The position numbers were made by a program, and so were the translations under genes. DNA of 64,000 nucleotides, taken from NCBI RefSeq assembly GCF_029717145.1, contig NZ_CP099222.1, forward strand, positions 3,286,001-3,350,000. The letters run 5' to 3'. Shown here piece after piece: positions 52,469 through 63,615 of this stretch. How positions within the stretch are numbered: the first letter of the stretch is position 1; every line of letters begins with the position of its first letter. A model generated the notes under the pieces. It ran no database searches, was not told where the DNA came from, and saw only the letters and a list, made by a program, of their open reading frames with translations. The stretch is from Citrobacter freundii. GTDB lineage: Bacteria > Pseudomonadota > Gammaproteobacteria > Enterobacterales > Enterobacteriaceae.

Positions 52469-53221
52469 ATGGCCATTAAGAATGTAATTTGTGATATCGA
52501 CGGCGTGCTGATGCACGACAATGTTGCCGTACCGGGTGCGGCAGAATTTTTGACCGGCGTGATGGAGAAAGGCTTGCCGTTAGTCCTGTTGACTAACTAC
52601 CCTTCGCAGACCGGACAGGATCTGGCAAACCGCTTTGCCACCGCAGGTGTCAATGTTCCTGACAGCGTGTTTTATACCTCCGCCATGGCTACCGCCGATT
52701 TCCTGCGTCGCCAGGAAGGAAAAAAAGCCTATGTTGTCGGTGAAGGCGCACTGATCCACGAACTGTACAAAGCGGGCTTCACCATTACCGACGTTAACCC
52801 CGATTTTGTGATCGTCGGCGAGACGCGTTCCTACAACTGGGACATGATGCATAAAGCGGCATACTTTGTGGCCAATGGCGCACGTTTCATTGCCACCAAC
52901 CCGGATACGCACGGTCGCGGTTTTTATCCTGCCTGTGGTGCGCTGTGCGCTGGTATTGAGAAGATTTCAGGCCGTGAGCCCTTCTACGTAGGTAAACCCA
53001 GCCCGTGGATTATCCGCGCGGCACTCAACAAAATGCAGGCGCACTCGGAAGAGACCGTCATTGTTGGCGACAACCTGCGTACCGATATTCTGGCTGGCTT
53101 CCAGGCCGGTCTTGAAACTATCCTGGTGCTGTCTGGCATTTCCACCCTTGATGATATCGACAGCATGCCGTTCCGACCAAGCTGGATCTACCCGTCCGTT
53201 GCCGAGATAGATGTTATTTAA
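52469..53221 (+). CDS. nagD: UMP phosphatase / nucleotidase NagD
   Basis: HAD-superfamily (class IIA) phosphatase active on UMP and other nucleotides (also umpH). The start MAIKNVICDIDGVLMHDNVA gives 250 residues. Motifs: DIDG (nucleophile Asp), LLTNYPSQT and GDNLRTDILAG. Although in the nag operon, its reaction is not part of amino-sugar breakdown. Confidence 0.96.
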   Translation: MAIKNVICDIDGVLMHDNVAVPGAAEFLTGVMEKGLPLVLLTNYPSQTGQDLANRFATAGVNVPDSVFYTSAMATADFLRRQEGKKAYVVGEGALIHELYKAGFTITDVNPDFVIVGETRSYNWDMMHKAAYFVANGARFIATNPDTHGRGFYPACGALCAGIEKISGREPFYVGKPSPWIIRAALNKMQAHSEETVIVGDNLRTDILAGFQAGLETILVLSGISTLDDIDSMPFRPSWIYPSVAEIDVI

Positions 53222-53230
53222 GCAACGCTG

Positions 53231-53263
53231 TGCCGGATAACCCTAAGAACACGTTAACCGGCA
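53231..53263 (+). repeat. REP-like stem downstream of nagD
   Basis: TGCCGGATAAC...GTTAACCGGCA forms a long imperfect hairpin 9 bp after the nagD stop; it may terminate or stabilise the nag message. Confidence 0.5.
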
Positions 53264-53474
53264 CACTAAATAACCCCATCTAATGAAACCGCCATTTCTC
53301 TGACGATTCATCAATAAATACGCTCATTACATACTCTTTTTTCACTATTCAACAATCATCATTGAGTTTTTTCTTTTCTCCTCACCAAACTCCTTGCGCC
53401 CCCTGCGGCTTTACGGCATTTTCTTTATTAAGCAAACATAAAAAGCATCACGCAACGGGTTAACGGAGAAGGTT

Positions 53475-55139
53475 ATGTGTTCTATTTTTGGCGTATTTGA
53501 TATTAAAACCGACGCAGTTGAGCTGCGTAAAAAAGCCCTCGAGCTGTCTCGTCTGATGCGCCACCGCGGCCCGGACTGGTCGGGTATTTACGCCAGTGAT
53601 AACGCGATCCTGGCACATGAACGTCTGTCCATTGTCGACGTTAACGCCGGTGCTCAACCGCTATACAACGTGAAAAAGACGCATATCCTGGCGGTAAACG
53701 GCGAGATTTATAACCATCAGGCGTTACGTGCTGAATACGGCGATCGCTATCAGTTCCAGACCGGTTCCGACTGCGAAGTTATCCTTGCGCTGTACCAGGA
53801 AAAAGGGCCTGAATTCCTTGACGACCTGCAGGGCATGTTCGCCTTCGCACTCTACGACAGCGAGCAGGATGCGTATCTGATCGGCCGCGATCACATTGGG
53901 ATTATCCCTCTGTACATGGGTCATGATGAACACGGCAACTTGTACGTGGCGTCTGAGATGAAAGCGCTGGTTCCTGTTTGCCGCACCATTAAAGAATTCC
54001 CGGCCGGTAGCTACCTGTGGAGCAAAGACGGGGAAATCCGTCAGTACTATCAGCGCGACTGGTTCGAATACGATGCCGTAAAAGACAATGTGACGGATAA
54101 AGACGAACTGCGTCAGGCGCTGGAAGATGCGGTTAAAAGCCATCTGATGTCAGATGTGCCTTATGGTGTGCTGCTGTCTGGTGGCCTGGATTCGTCCGTG
54201 ATTTCCGCTATCACCAAAAAATACGCAGCGCGCCGTGTTGAAGATCAAGAGCGCAGTGAAGCTTGGTGGCCGCAACTGCACTCCTTCGCCGTGGGCCTGA
54301 AAGGCGCACCGGATCTGAAAGCCGCTCAGGAAGTCGCCAACCACCTGGGGACCGTACACCACGAGATCCATTTCACCGTACAGGAAGGCCTGGATGCCAT
54401 CCGCGATGTGATTTATCACATTGAAACCTATGACGTCACCACCATTCGCGCCTCAACACCGATGTACTTAATGTCAAGAAAAATCAAAGCGATGGGCATT
54501 AAAATGGTGCTGTCAGGCGAAGGTTCTGATGAAGTATTTGGCGGCTATCTTTATTTTCACAAAGCGCCGGACGCAAAAGAACTGCACGAAGAAACGGTAC
54601 GTAAACTGCAGGCACTGCATATGTTCGACTGCGCCCGAGCCAACAAAGCCATGTCGGCCTGGGGCGTTGAAGCCCGCGTACCGTTCCTCGACAAGAAATT
54701 CCTCGATGTCGCGATGCGCATCAACCCACAGGATAAAATGTGCGGTAACGGAAAGATGGAAAAACATGTCCTGCGTGAATGTTTTGAATCCTACCTGCCA
54801 GCCAGCATTGCATGGCGTCAGAAGGAGCAGTTCTCTGACGGCGTCGGTTATAGCTGGATTGACACGCTGAAAGAAGTGGCGGCAGAGCACGTTTCCGATC
54901 AACAACTGGAAACCGCCAGCTTCCGCTTCCCGTACAACACACCATCGTCTAAAGAAGCGTATTTGTACCGTGAGATTTTTGAAGAGCTGTTCCCGGTAGC
55001 CAGCGCCGCCGAGTGTGTGCCTGGTGGCCCGTCCGTCGCCTGTTCTTCTGCCAAAGCCATCGAATGGGACGAAGCGTTCAAAACCATGAACGATCCATCA
55101 GGCCGTGCGGTTGGCGTGCACCAGTCGGCTTATAAGTAA
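53475..55139 (+). CDS. asnB: asparagine synthase B (glutamine-hydrolysing)
   Basis: Makes asparagine from aspartate with glutamine or ammonia. The 554 residues begin MCSIFGVFDIKTDAVELRK, where Cys2 becomes the glutaminase nucleophile. The synthetase domain has the ATP loop LLSGGLDSSVISAI and GEGSDEVFGGYLYFHKAP. A ribosome site GGAGAAGG precedes the start. A terminator follows. Confidence 0.98.
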   Translation: MCSIFGVFDIKTDAVELRKKALELSRLMRHRGPDWSGIYASDNAILAHERLSIVDVNAGAQPLYNVKKTHILAVNGEIYNHQALRAEYGDRYQFQTGSDCEVILALYQEKGPEFLDDLQGMFAFALYDSEQDAYLIGRDHIGIIPLYMGHDEHGNLYVASEMKALVPVCRTIKEFPAGSYLWSKDGEIRQYYQRDWFEYDAVKDNVTDKDELRQALEDAVKSHLMSDVPYGVLLSGGLDSSVISAITKKYAARRVEDQERSEAWWPQLHSFAVGLKGAPDLKAAQEVANHLGTVHHEIHFTVQEGLDAIRDVIYHIETYDVTTIRASTPMYLMSRKIKAMGIKMVLSGEGSDEVFGGYLYFHKAPDAKELHEETVRKLQALHMFDCARANKAMSAWGVEARVPFLDKKFLDVAMRINPQDKMCGNGKMEKHVLRECFESYLPASIAWRQKEQFSDGVGYSWIDTLKEVAAEHVSDQQLETASFRFPYNTPSSKEAYLYREIFEELFPVASAAECVPGGPSVACSSAKAIEWDEAFKTMNDPSGRAVGVHQSAYK

Positions 55140-55155
55140 GCCCATCATCCACTAA

Positions 55156-55179
55156 GAGCCCTGAGGGGCTCTTTTTTTA
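55156..55179 (+). terminator. terminator of asnB
   Basis: GAGCCC-TGA-GGGGCTC followed by seven T, 16 bp after the stop. Confidence 0.92.
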
Positions 55180-55294
55180 TGTCGGTTTTACGTGCGGAAA
55201 AACAATTAATAACGAATAATTGCCGAATATTGCGTCACGCTGTTCGCAACCTAACCAAACAGTCACATTCCAGCTATTTTCAATGAAAAAGGGG

Positions 55295-55323
55295 TTGACG
55301 CTTCAAGGCTCAATACGCATAAT
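55295..55323 (+). promoter_or_regulatory. promoter of the tRNA operon
   Basis: TTGACG and CATAAT with a 17-bp spacer are followed by the GC-rich discriminator GCGCCCCGC, typical of stringently controlled stable-RNA promoters. Confidence 0.85.
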
Positions 55324-55362
55324 GCGCCCCGCAACGCCGATAAGGTAACGCGAAAAAAAGAT

Positions 55363-55439
55363 GGCTACGTAGCTCAGCTGGTTAGAGCACATCACTCATA
55401 ATGATGGGGTCACAGGTTCGAATCCCGTCGTAGCCACCA
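55363..55439 (+). tRNA. metT: tRNA-Met (CAT), elongator
   Basis: 77 nt including CCA. The anticodon loop is CTCATAA, T arm GGTTCGAATCC, and the acceptor stem GGCTACG pairs with CGTAGCC. First of seven tRNAs, in the same order as E. coli metT-leuW-glnUW-metU-glnVX. Confidence 0.97.
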
Positions 55440-55447
55440 TCTTTTTT

Positions 55448-55532
55448 GCGGGAGTGGCGAAATTGGTAGACGCACCAGATTTAGGTTCTGGCGCCGCAAG
55501 GTGTGCGAGTTCAAGTCTCGCCTCCCGCACCA
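55448..55532 (+). tRNA. leuW: tRNA-Leu (TAG)
   Basis: 85 nt with the long variable arm of a class II tRNA. Anticodon TAG in ATTTAGGTT; acceptor stem GCGGGAG/CTCCCGC; encoded CCA. Confidence 0.97.
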
Positions 55533-55555
55533 TTCACCCGTAAGCGTTGCACGGA

Positions 55556-55630
55556 TGGGGTATCGCCAAGCGGTAAGGCACCGGTTTTTGATACCGGCAT
55601 TCCCTGGTTCGAATCCAGGTACCCCAGCCA
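55556..55630 (+). tRNA. glnU: tRNA-Gln (TTG), first copy
   Basis: 75 nt, anticodon TTG in TTTTTGATA, acceptor TGGGGTA/TACCCCA, encoded CCA. Identical to the next copy. Confidence 0.97.
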
Positions 55631-55666
55631 TTTTTCTTCGATATAGCGGTTCACCGCAACGGTCAT

Positions 55667-55741
55667 TGGGGTATCGCCAAGCGGTAAGGCACCGGTTTTT
55701 GATACCGGCATTCCCTGGTTCGAATCCAGGTACCCCAGCCA
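55667..55741 (+). tRNA. glnW: tRNA-Gln (TTG), second copy
   Basis: 75 nt, identical to the copy 111 bp upstream, indicating duplication kept uniform by gene conversion. Confidence 0.97.
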
Positions 55742-55762
55742 TCGAAGAATATGATAGTATTT

Positions 55763-55839
55763 GGCTACGTAGCTCAGCTGGTTAGAGCACATCACTCATA
55801 ATGATGGGGTCACAGGTTCGAATCCCGTCGTAGCCACCA
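55763..55839 (+). tRNA. metU: tRNA-Met (CAT), elongator, second copy
   Basis: 77 nt, identical to metT. Confidence 0.97.
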
Positions 55840-55882
55840 TATTAAGGGCGTATCGATTTAATTCGGTAAATCCAAAAATTGT

Positions 55883-55957
55883 TGGGGTATCGCCAAGCGG
55901 TAAGGCTCTGGTTTCTGATACCAGCATTCCGAGGTTCGAATCCTCGTACCCCAGCCA
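55883..55957 (+). tRNA. glnV: tRNA-Gln (CTG), first copy
   Basis: 75 nt, anticodon CTG in TTTCTGATA. It shares its first 23 nt with the TTG isoacceptors, but the anticodon stem (CTCTGG/CCAG) and T arm differ. Confidence 0.96.
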
Positions 55958-55993
55958 ATTTCAAAAAGTCGTCCACTTTGTGGGTGCACCCGT

Positions 55994-56068
55994 TGGGGTA
56001 TCGCCAAGCGGTAAGGCTCTGGTTTCTGATACCAGCATTCCGAGGTTCGAATCCTCGTACCCCAGCCA
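55994..56068 (+). tRNA. glnX: tRNA-Gln (CTG), second copy
   Basis: 75 nt, identical to glnV. Last tRNA of the operon, followed by a terminator. Confidence 0.96.
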
Positions 56069-56074
56069 TTTTAG

Positions 56075-56099
56075 AAAAGCTCGCTTCGGCGAGCTTTTT
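56075..56099 (+). terminator. terminator of the tRNA operon
   Basis: AAAAGCTCGC-TTCG-GCGAGCTTTTT, a stem with a stable TTCG loop, starting 7 bp after glnX. Confidence 0.92.
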
Positions 56100-56109
56100 G
56101 CTTTTCTAA

Positions 56110-56180
56110 CGCCGGGTGACGGCAAGCCTTACCCGGCCTACATGACGCGTAGGCCTGATAAGCGCAGCGCCATCAGGCAC
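56110..56180. repeat. REP/BIME downstream of ubiF
   Basis: ACGCCGGGTGACGGC...CCCGGCCTACATG followed by CGTAGGCCTGATAAGCGCAG...CATCAGGC, two REP-type units between converging transcripts. Confidence 0.7.
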
Positions 56181-56188
56181 CACTTGAG

Positions 56189-57364
56189 CTACAACCCTAA
56201 TGCATACTTCAGCGCCTGACGTTTTAACACGCCTGCACGCTCGGCGGCCATTAGACCAAGATTGCGCATAATACGCAGAGGCTGCAGGTTGTTGCTGAAT
56301 CCGGCGTAAAACAGATCCATACCACTTTGCATGATGAAGTTATCGGTCATACGACGCGTTTGGTAGCGCTTCAGTACCCGCTGACTGGCCCACTGCTCAC
56401 CATAGCTACGGGCGTTCACCAGCACATCAATTAACGCATCGACATCACGGTACCCCAGATTCACCCCCTGCCCGGCAAGCGGATGAATGGTGTGCGCGGC
56501 ATCGCCCACCAGCGCCAGTCCTGGCTGTACATACTGCAACGCGTGGCGACGAGTAAGTGGAAACGCCCCTGCGGCAACAGGTGTAACGTCACCCAGACGT
56601 GAAGGGAAATATTTTGCGATTTCCGCCTGGAGCTGCGCCATATCGAGACTCTGCAACTGGCGGATGCGGGCCGGAGAGTCATACCACACCAGCGAAGCCC
56701 AGTTATCGAACAGCGGTAAAAACGCCCGCGGTCCGTCAGGGGTAAACTGCTGCCAGGTACTGTCTCCCGGTGAATTCTCACATTGCACGGTAATCAGCAT
56801 GCAGGATTGCGCGTACTGCCAGGCATGGATGCCAATCCCGGCCATTTGACGTACCTGAGAATTCGCGCCATCGGCACCAATCACCAGTTTTGCCGTTATC
56901 TTTTCACCGCCAGTCAGTTCAAGCTCATGCCGATCGTTATGTTGATGCAGAGAAATCAGTGATGCCGGCACGCGCAGGGTCACGTTGGGATGCGCCTCCA
57001 TCGCCTGCCACAACGCCTGTTGCAGGACGTTGTTTTCGACCATATAGCCCAGCAATGGGAGTTTTAGCTCTGCCGCATCAAACACCACATGGGCATTCTC
57101 CCACTCCCAGGTTTCCAGACGACGATATGGATGAGTGCGCATGCCCTGCACCGCATCCCAGACACCCAACCCTTTCAGCAACGATGCAGACGCGGAGCTA
57201 ATGGCTGAAATACGGATATCGGGCTGACTGTCAGCCACAAACGGCACGGGCGCGGCGTGCTCTATTACCGTCACCCTGAATCCATGCTGCGCCAGTCCCA
57301 GCGCCAGCGCGCCGCCGACCATCCCCCCGCCGACAATGGCAATTTCCGTTGGTTGATTTGTCAT
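56189..57364 (-). CDS. ubiF: 3-demethoxyubiquinol 3-hydroxylase
   Basis: FAD monooxygenase of ubiquinone biosynthesis. The start MTNQPTEIAIVGGGMVGGAL gives 391 residues; two upstream codons (MTM...) are less likely. FAD motifs: GGGMVGGALA at the N-terminus, GADGANSQVRQMAGIG in the middle and GDAAHTIHPLAGQGVNLGYRD near the C-terminus. It is monocistronic and divergent from miaB. Confidence 0.97.
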   Translation of the reverse strand: MTNQPTEIAIVGGGMVGGALALGLAQHGFRVTVIEHAAPVPFVADSQPDIRISAISSASASLLKGLGVWDAVQGMRTHPYRRLETWEWENAHVVFDAAELKLPLLGYMVENNVLQQALWQAMEAHPNVTLRVPASLISLHQHNDRHELELTGGEKITAKLVIGADGANSQVRQMAGIGIHAWQYAQSCMLITVQCENSPGDSTWQQFTPDGPRAFLPLFDNWASLVWYDSPARIRQLQSLDMAQLQAEIAKYFPSRLGDVTPVAAGAFPLTRRHALQYVQPGLALVGDAAHTIHPLAGQGVNLGYRDVDALIDVLVNARSYGEQWASQRVLKRYQTRRMTDNFIMQSGMDLFYAGFSNNLQPLRIMRNLGLMAAERAGVLKRQALKYALGL

Positions 57365-57509
57365 GGTCAATCATCCTGTTACATGTATTGTGTAAGTTTA
57401 CAGGATTTTTTACCCCTTGAGGCTGACATCCGTCATACTGGTCACAACCGCGCCAACGCAGTACACTATGCGCCCTGCATTTCAGCCACAATTTCGCAAG
57501 AGCAAGTCG

Positions 57510-58940
57510 ATGACTAAAAAACTCCATATTAAAACCTGGGGCTGTCAGATGAACGAATACGATTCATCGAAGATGGCCGATCTGCTGGATGCCACTCACG
57601 GGTATCAACTGACCGACGTGGCGGAAGAAGCGGATGTGCTGCTGCTGAATACCTGCTCAATTCGCGAGAAGGCTCAGGAAAAAGTTTTCCATCAGTTAGG
57701 TCGCTGGAAACTCTTAAAAGAGAAAAACCCGAATCTGATTATCGGCGTGGGCGGCTGTGTCGCCTCCCAGGAAGGCGACCATATTCGTCAACGTGCACAC
57801 TACGTTGACATTATTTTTGGGCCACAAACCCTGCACCGCCTGCCGGAAATGATCAACAAAGTGCGCGGTAGCACCAGCCGTAGTCCAGTGGTGGATATCA
57901 GTTTCCCGGAAATCGAAAAGTTCGACCGCCTGCCGGAACCGCGTGCTGAAGGTCCAAGCGCGTTTGTGTCCATCATGGAAGGCTGTAACAAATACTGCAC
58001 TTACTGCGTGGTGCCCTACACCCGTGGTGAGGAAGTCAGCCGTCCGGCGGACGATATCCTGCTTGAAATTGCCCAACTTGCGGCGCAGGGCGTACGTGAA
58101 GTCAATCTGCTGGGGCAAAACGTTAACGCCTGGCGCGGTGAGAACTACGACGGCACGACCGGCTCATTCGCAGATTTACTGCGTCTGGTAGCGGCGATCG
58201 ACGGCATTGACCGTATCCGTTTCACTACCAGTCATCCAATTGAGTTCACCGACGATATCGTTGAAGTCTATCGCGACACCCCGGAGCTGGTAAGCTTCCT
58301 GCACCTGCCGGTACAGAGTGGCTCAGATCGCGTACTAAACCTGATGGGACGTACCCATACCGCGCTGGAATACAAGGCGATCATCCGCAAACTGCGCGCT
58401 GCACGCCCGGATATTCAGATTAGCTCCGACTTCATCGTGGGCTTCCCTGGCGAAACCACACAAGATTTCGAGCAGACCATGAAGCTGATTGCCGACGTTA
58501 ACTTCGACATGAGCTACAGCTTTATCTTCTCAGCTCGTCCTGGCACGCCTGCCGCCGATATGGTTGACGACGTCCCGGAAGAAGAGAAAAAGCAACGTCT
58601 GTATATCCTGCAGGATCGCATCAACCAGCAGGCCATGGCCTGGAGCCGCCGTATGCTCGGCACCACCCAGCGTATTCTGGTCGAAGGCACGTCGCGTAAA
58701 AGCGTAATGGAGCTATCGGGTCGTACTGAAAATAACCGTGTGGTGAATTTTGAAGGCACCCCGGATATGGTCGGTAAGTTTGTGGATGTTGAAATTACCG
58801 ACGTCTGGACTAACTCCCTGCGCGGTAAAGTCGTGCGTACCGAGGACGAAATGGGCCTGCGCATCGCAGAAAGTCCGGAGTCGGTCATTGCGCGTACCCG
58901 CAAAGAGAACGATCTGGGTGTCGGCATTTATCAGCCGTAA
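57510..58940 (+). CDS. miaB: tRNA-2-methylthio-N6-dimethylallyladenosine synthase
   Basis: Radical-SAM methylthiotransferase that adds the methylthio group to i6A37 of tRNAs. The start [20 protein letters not shown] gives 476 residues; 31 upstream in-frame codons are rejected. The N-terminal cluster cysteines lie in [15 protein letters not shown] and GVGGCVA. The radical-SAM motif is Cys159-Cys163-Cys166 (CNKYCTYC). A C-terminal TRAM domain follows. Two residues more than E. coli, near [12 protein letters not shown]. Confidence 0.97.
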   Translation: MTKKLHIKTWGCQMNEYDSSKMADLLDATHGYQLTDVAEEADVLLLNTCSIREKAQEKVFHQLGRWKLLKEKNPNLIIGVGGCVASQEGDHIRQRAHYVDIIFGPQTLHRLPEMINKVRGSTSRSPVVDISFPEIEKFDRLPEPRAEGPSAFVSIMEGCNKYCTYCVVPYTRGEEVSRPADDILLEIAQLAAQGVREVNLLGQNVNAWRGENYDGTTGSFADLLRLVAAIDGIDRIRFTTSHPIEFTDDIVEVYRDTPELVSFLHLPVQSGSDRVLNLMGRTHTALEYKAIIRKLRAARPDIQISSDFIVGFPGETTQDFEQTMKLIADVNFDMSYSFIFSARPGTPAADMVDDVPEEEKKQRLYILQDRINQQAMAWSRRMLGTTQRILVEGTSRKSVMELSGRTENNRVVNFEGTPDMVGKFVDVEITDVWTNSLRGKVVRTEDEMGLRIAESPESVIARTRKENDLGVGIYQP

Positions 58941-58947
58941 TTACCAT

Positions 58948-59072
58948 AACCCCTCCTCTATCCCCTAAAGCGACAAACGAGCAAATCCCCAGGAGCATAG
59001 ATAACTATGTGACTGGGGTGCGCGAGTGCAGGCAACGCCTCTGCGGCTTGAAGTATGACAAGGAGGGTCTTG
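58948..59072. repeat. ERIC element between miaB and ybeZ
   Basis: ERIC core CAAATCCCCAGGAGCATAGA...TGTGACTGGGGTGCGCGAGT and CTTGAAGTATGACAAGG, with ACCCCTCCT/AGGAGGGT near the ends. The left arm is degenerate. Confidence 0.8.
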
Positions 59073-59194
59073 TATTTCCTCTCTACGCCCCCATCTTCAT
59101 TGCAATGCTTGCGCCTTTTCCCTGTGGCGTGAATAATTTCCCTACATGCCGGTAAATGTTCGACGTCCGGCGATATCTGCATAAGAGGAACGGT

Positions 59195-60241
59195 TTGAAC
59201 ATAGACACTCGCGAAATTACCCTTGAGCCCGCAGACAATGCCCGTCTGTTGAGCCTGTGCGGTCCTTTTGATGACAACATCAAACAGCTGGAACGTCGCC
59301 TTGGTATCGAAATTAACCGCCGCGACAACCACTTTAAGCTGACCGGTCGCCCGATTTGCGTTACCGCTGCGGCAGATATTTTACACAGCCTGTACGTCGA
59401 TACCGCGCCAATGCGCGGCAAGACGCAGGACATCGAGCCGGAACAAATTCACCTGGCAATCAAAGAAGCGCGTGTCCTTGAGCAGAGCGCAGACAGCGTG
59501 CCGGAGTTTGGCAAAGCGGTGAATATCAAAACCAAGCGTGGCGTGATCAAACCGCGTACGCCGAATCAGGCGCAGTACATCGCCAATATTCTCGACCACG
59601 ACATCACCTTCGGCGTCGGTCCTGCAGGGACGGGTAAAACCTACCTGGCGGTAGCCGCCGCGGTCGATGCGCTCGAGCGTCAGGAAATTCGCCGTATTCT
59701 GCTGACCCGTCCGGCGGTTGAAGCCGGTGAAAAACTGGGCTTCCTGCCGGGAGATCTCAGCCAGAAAGTCGATCCTTATTTACGTCCGCTGTATGATGCG
59801 CTGTTCGAAATGCTCGGCTTTGAGAAGGTGGAGAAGCTTATCGAGCGTAACGTCATTGAAGTTGCCCCGCTGGCTTATATGCGCGGTCGTACGCTGAACG
59901 ATGCGTTCATTATCCTTGATGAGAGCCAGAACACGACTATCGAACAGATGAAAATGTTCCTGACCCGTATTGGCTTCAACTCCAAAGCGGTGATCACCGG
60001 CGACATTACCCAAATTGACCTGCCGCGCAGCACCAAATCCGGTCTGCGTCATGCCATCGAAGTGTTGGCTGAGGTCGATGAGATTAGCTTTAATTTCTTC
60101 CATAGCGAAGACGTGGTACGCCACCCGGTGGTTGCCCGTATCGTGACGGCGTATGAAGCCTGGGAAGAAGCAGAACAAAAACGTAAAGCCGAACAGGCAG
60201 CGGAACGCAAGCGTGAAGCCCAGGAACAGGAACAAAAATGA
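59195..60241 (+). CDS. ybeZ: PhoH-like ATPase YbeZ
   Basis: PhoH-family ATPase associated with the rRNA endonuclease YbeY. I chose the TTG start (L-N-I-D-T-R-E-I-T) because AAGAGGA lies five bases before it and it gives 348 residues, close to E. coli; the ATG 39 bp upstream has no ribosome site. Walker A is [16 protein letters not shown] and Walker B is [11 protein letters not shown]. The C-terminal tail is highly charged ([20 protein letters not shown]). It overlaps ybeY by 4 bp. Confidence 0.95.
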   Translation: MNIDTREITLEPADNARLLSLCGPFDDNIKQLERRLGIEINRRDNHFKLTGRPICVTAAADILHSLYVDTAPMRGKTQDIEPEQIHLAIKEARVLEQSADSVPEFGKAVNIKTKRGVIKPRTPNQAQYIANILDHDITFGVGPAGTGKTYLAVAAAVDALERQEIRRILLTRPAVEAGEKLGFLPGDLSQKVDPYLRPLYDALFEMLGFEKVEKLIERNVIEVAPLAYMRGRTLNDAFIILDESQNTTIEQMKMFLTRIGFNSKAVITGDITQIDLPRSTKSGLRHAIEVLAEVDEISFNFFHSEDVVRHPVVARIVTAYEAWEEAEQKRKAEQAAERKREAQEQEQK

Positions 60242-60705
60242 GTCAGGTTATTCTCGATTTACAGCTGGCATGTGAAGATAACACCGGTTTACCGGATGAG
60301 CGCCAGTTTCAGGCATGGCTGGATGCGGTGATCCCGCAGTTTCAGGAAGAGTCAGAGGTCACCATTCGCCTGGTCGATGACGCTGAAAGCCACGAACTGA
60401 ATCTGACCTATCGCGGGAAAGACAAGTCAACCAATGTGCTGTCCTTCCCGTTTGAGGCCCCACCGGGCATCGAACTGCCGCTGCTGGGCGATCTGGTCAT
60501 CTGTCGTCAGGTGGTCGAAAAAGAAGCGCAGGAGCAAGGTAAGCCTCTTGAAGCCCACTGGGCACACATGGTTATACACGGTAGCCTGCATCTCTTAGGC
60601 TACGACCATATCGAAGACGACGAAGCGGAAGAAATGGAATCCCTCGAAACAGAGATTATGCTTGCTCTGGGCTATGAGGATCCGTACATTGCCGAGAAGG
60701 AATAA
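60238..60705 (+). CDS. ybeY: endoribonuclease YbeY
   Basis: Zinc endoribonuclease for 16S rRNA 3'-end maturation and ribosome quality control. The 155 residues contain the metal motif HxxxHxxxxxH ([15 protein letters not shown]). It overlaps ybeZ by 4 bp (ATGA), and ybeX follows after 98 bp. Confidence 0.97.
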   Translation: MSQVILDLQLACEDNTGLPDERQFQAWLDAVIPQFQEESEVTIRLVDDAESHELNLTYRGKDKSTNVLSFPFEAPPGIELPLLGDLVICRQVVEKEAQEQGKPLEAHWAHMVIHGSLHLLGYDHIEDDEAEEMESLETEIMLALGYEDPYIAEKE

Positions 60706-60803
60706 CCTGCTACCGGTCAAGCCGGTGACAGGTCACCACGCCGGGCACTGAGTTTACGTGCCTTGAGCAATCTATTAACTAACATGAGAACCCATACGAC
60801 GCC

Positions 60804-61682
60804 ATGAGCGACGACAATTCACACAGTAGTGACACCTTACACAGCAAAAAGGGATTCTTTTCCCTGTTACTGAGCCAACTTTTCCACGGTGAACCAAAAA
60901 ACCGCGACGAACTGTTGGAGCTGATCCGTGATTCCGGGCAAAACGACCTTATCGATGAAGATACGCGCGATATGCTCGAAGGGGTGATGGACATTGCGGA
61001 CCAACGTGTTCGCGACATCATGATCCCCCGGTCCCAGATGATCACACTGAAACGCAACCAGACTCTGGATGAGTGTCTTGATGTCATCATCGAGTCCGCC
61101 CACTCGCGTTTCCCGGTGATCAGCGAAGACAAAGATCACATTGAAGGGATTCTGATGGCGAAAGACTTGCTGCCGTTTATGCGCAGTGATGCCGAAGCTT
61201 TCAGCATGGAAAAAGTGTTACGCCCGGCGGTTGTCGTACCTGAGAGCAAGCGTGTTGACCGCATGCTGAAAGAGTTCCGCTCTCAGCGGTACCATATGGC
61301 TATCGTTATCGACGAGTTCGGCGGTGTCTCGGGTCTGGTGACCATTGAGGACATTCTTGAACTGATCGTCGGTGAAATCGAAGATGAATACGACGAAGAA
61401 GACGATATCGATTTCCGTCAGCTCAGTCGCCACACCTGGACCATTCGTGCGCTGGCCCCGATCGAAGACTTCAACGAAGCCTTCGGCACCCACTTTAGCG
61501 ACGAAGAAGTCGATACTATTGGCGGTTTGGTGATGCAGGCCTTTGGTCATCTGCCCGCACGTGGAGAGACTATCGACATTGATGGCTACCAGTTCAAAGT
61601 TGCCATGGCCGACAGCCGTCGTATTATTCAGGTTCATGTCAGAATTCCGGACGACTCACCCCAGCCAAAACTGGACGAATAA
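60804..61682 (+). CDS. ybeX: CorC/HlyC-type CBS-domain protein YbeX
   Basis: Cytoplasmic CBS-pair protein with a C-terminal CorC_HlyC domain (also called corC), linked to magnesium/cobalt efflux and, in recent work, to ribosome metabolism. The 292 residues show [20 protein letters not shown] (CBS1), [17 protein letters not shown] (CBS2) and an acidic stretch ([14 protein letters not shown]). Confidence 0.95.
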   Translation: MSDDNSHSSDTLHSKKGFFSLLLSQLFHGEPKNRDELLELIRDSGQNDLIDEDTRDMLEGVMDIADQRVRDIMIPRSQMITLKRNQTLDECLDVIIESAHSRFPVISEDKDHIEGILMAKDLLPFMRSDAEAFSMEKVLRPAVVVPESKRVDRMLKEFRSQRYHMAIVIDEFGGVSGLVTIEDILELIVGEIEDEYDEEDDIDFRQLSRHTWTIRALAPIEDFNEAFGTHFSDEEVDTIGGLVMQAFGHLPARGETIDIDGYQFKVAMADSRRIIQVHVRIPDDSPQPKLDE

Positions 61683-63245
<1,563 letters not shown>

Positions 63246-63263
63246 TCTCTGCTCTCGTCATAT

Positions 63264-63300
63264 TGCCGGATGTTGGCGCTCACGCGCCTTGTCCGGCTAA
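63264..63300. repeat. REP unit downstream of lnt
   Basis: TTGCCGGATGTTGGCGC...GCGCCTTGTCCGGCTAA, typical REP hairpin. Confidence 0.75.
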
Positions 63301-63324
63301 CACATCCCCTCTCCTCTCCCATTC

Positions 63325-63340
63325 TGGCACGCCTATTGCT
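63325..63340 (+). promoter_or_regulatory. sigma-54 promoter upstream of gltI
   Basis: TGGCACGCCTATTGCT matches the TGGCACG-N4-TTGCW consensus at every position, with GG and GC 10 bp apart. It would give a leader of about 265 nt and place gltI under nitrogen-type control. Confidence 0.72.
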
Positions 63341-63615
63341 TTGTTATACAAGGCAAACGCTGTTTTGGTTGAATGTGCAACCTGGTCGCACCAAATTTGA
63401 GCACAGGTAGCACCTGAAATGTGCAACAAGATATTTTTGCCCTCAAACGGTGCGGCGCACTTCGCAAAAATAAACAATAACACAGCAAATTCTTTACATT
63501 CATCCAAACTAAATGTTAACAAACACATACAAGACTGCACTTTTAAGTAGCAAACAATAACAACATCACAATGGGTATCAATGCGTCCCTGACGCAGACG
63601 ATAAAGGAGTTGGAT

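Larger units (their letters stand above)
63246..63615. other. lnt-gltI intergenic region
   Basis: 370 bp without a gene. It holds a REP unit (63264-63300), a consensus sigma-54 promoter (63325-63340), an imperfect 15-bp palindrome (63376-63390) and an AT-rich gltI leader. Confidence 0.7.

Noticed and set aside
55410..56109. Repeated short open frames in the tRNA operon, some with direct repeats, and a CRISPR-like pattern
   Set aside because: The repeats are the tRNA genes themselves; every unit folds as a tRNA with CCA, and spacers are unequal.
55140..56188. Possible prophage or island integrated at the tRNA cluster
   Set aside because: No integrase, no partial tRNA copy and no foreign genes; flanking gene order equals that of E. 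coli.
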